Below are positions 54,244 through 54,594 of a DNA stretch of 54,594 nt, piece after piece. The DNA comes from Microdochium bolleyi (taxonomy: Eukaryota > Ascomycota > Sordariomycetes > Xylariales > Microdochiaceae): the NCBI GenBank assembly GCA_001566295.1, contig KQ964295.1:1-54594 (forward strand), written 5' to 3'. Made by a program: the position numbers and the translations under genes. Under the pieces are notes generated by a model, which searched no databases, was not told the DNA's origin, and worked only from the letters and a program-made list of their open reading frames with translations. The number at the start of each line of letters is the position of its first letter. Position 1 is the stretch's first letter.

Positions 54244-54594
54244 ATGAGCAAACGAAACCAAGCCTCAACGAGTGATGTGGAGCTCTATTGTGCCATTCGA
54301 GAATGCGAAGTCCTGGGTCAGCACGAGAGGCAAGCACAGCTATTTCAACAGCTTTCTTCACGACACGCGTTGCGATGTGTGCGTACGTTGCTACGTAGCA
54401 AGGATCTTGCAACAGCTCTCGACAAGCCCTTAACGGTGCCAGCACTCCGAGACGGTTGGAGCCTCAGTCAATGGCACAAATATGCTAGATATAGTGAGGT
54501 ATGTGGCGTGACCAATTCTTCCATTACTCTCAAGAGACTAAAGCTGTAGGACGAAAGACAGTCATATGCTATCTGGAGCGCGTTGTAGAAGACT
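54244..54594 (+). CDS. Hypothetical protein, partial at window end
   Basis: From the ATG at 54244: MSKRNQASTSDVELYCAIRE, CEVLGQHERQAQLFQQLSSR, CVRTLLRSKDLATALDKPL and SLSQWHKYARYSE, where GTATGT could be an intron donor. An upstream start at 54127 in the same frame is possible. No recognised domain. It may continue past the edge, so no function is proposed. Confidence 0.3.

Noticed and set aside
1..54594. CRISPR array or prokaryotic operon
   Set aside because: Spliceosomal introns, fungal protein families and fungal transposons show that this is eukaryotic DNA; no regularly spaced repeats were seen.

Overview
The window is nuclear DNA of a filamentous ascomycete, probably a sordariomycete-like mould. 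Evidence: short GT-AG introns (about 60-100 nt), a fungal phytochrome hybrid kinase, an N-terminal piece of the clock protein FREQUENCY, fungal Zn2Cys6, P450 and F-box families, pogo/Tigger-type transposons, and C:G to T:A decay of repeats that resembles RIP. No tRNA, rRNA or CRISPR array was recognised.

Layout. 0-5 kb: edge of an amine-oxidase gene, a broken Zn2Cys6 regulator, an FRQ N-terminal fragment abutting a GNAT fragment, and a SnoaL-like cyclase. 5.2-7.1 kb: Tigger element copy 1. 8-9 kb: a GH43 arabinanase with two stops. 10-12 kb: a decayed kinase-like gene and a truncated TAM methyltransferase. 13.1-17.9 kb: a complete phytochrome (PAS-GAF-PHY-HisKA-HATPase-REC). 18.8-21.4 kb: an N-terminal methyltransferase fragment fused tail to tail with a histidine-kinase fragment. 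21.4-29 kb: repeat graveyard with gypsy and LINE reverse-transcriptase pieces, a PD-(D/E)XK pseudogene, and a large C2H2/TLH-type repeat gene split by a 484-bp solo LTR with a clean 5-bp target duplication. 30-35.5 kb: BTB, carboxylesterase and P450 genes, all damaged. 36.5-37.4 kb: an extradiol (DODA) dioxygenase. 37.9-44.4 kb: a biotin-biosynthesis cluster (bioDA, bioF and bioB equivalents). 44.8-45.5 kb: F-box gene. 46-49 kb: an ENA-type ATPase N-terminus, an LTR scrap carrying nested Tigger copy 2, and a CCDC97-like C-terminus. 51-53.3 kb: a MITE-like element and a GAF-REC gene that has lost its kinase core. 53.6-54.6 kb: another kinase-like fragment and an unknown ORF running to the edge.

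How it fits together. Two things look like working modules: the phytochrome, and the biotin cluster, where KAPA synthase (plus strand) and dethiobiotin synthetase/DAPA aminotransferase (minus strand) share a 340-bp divergent promoter, with biotin synthase immediately downstream. However, the biotin aminotransferase and biotin synthase frames each carry an in-frame TAG. Most other genes are interrupted by a stop codon (usually TAG), a 1-nt shift or a truncation. Possible causes are RIP leakage from nearby repeats, sequencing or assembly indels, and, for lone TAG codons, A-to-I mRNA editing. Several fragments (FRQ, N-terminal methyltransferase, ENA ATPase, CCDC97) come from families that are normally full-length housekeeping genes, so intact copies are expected elsewhere in the genome.
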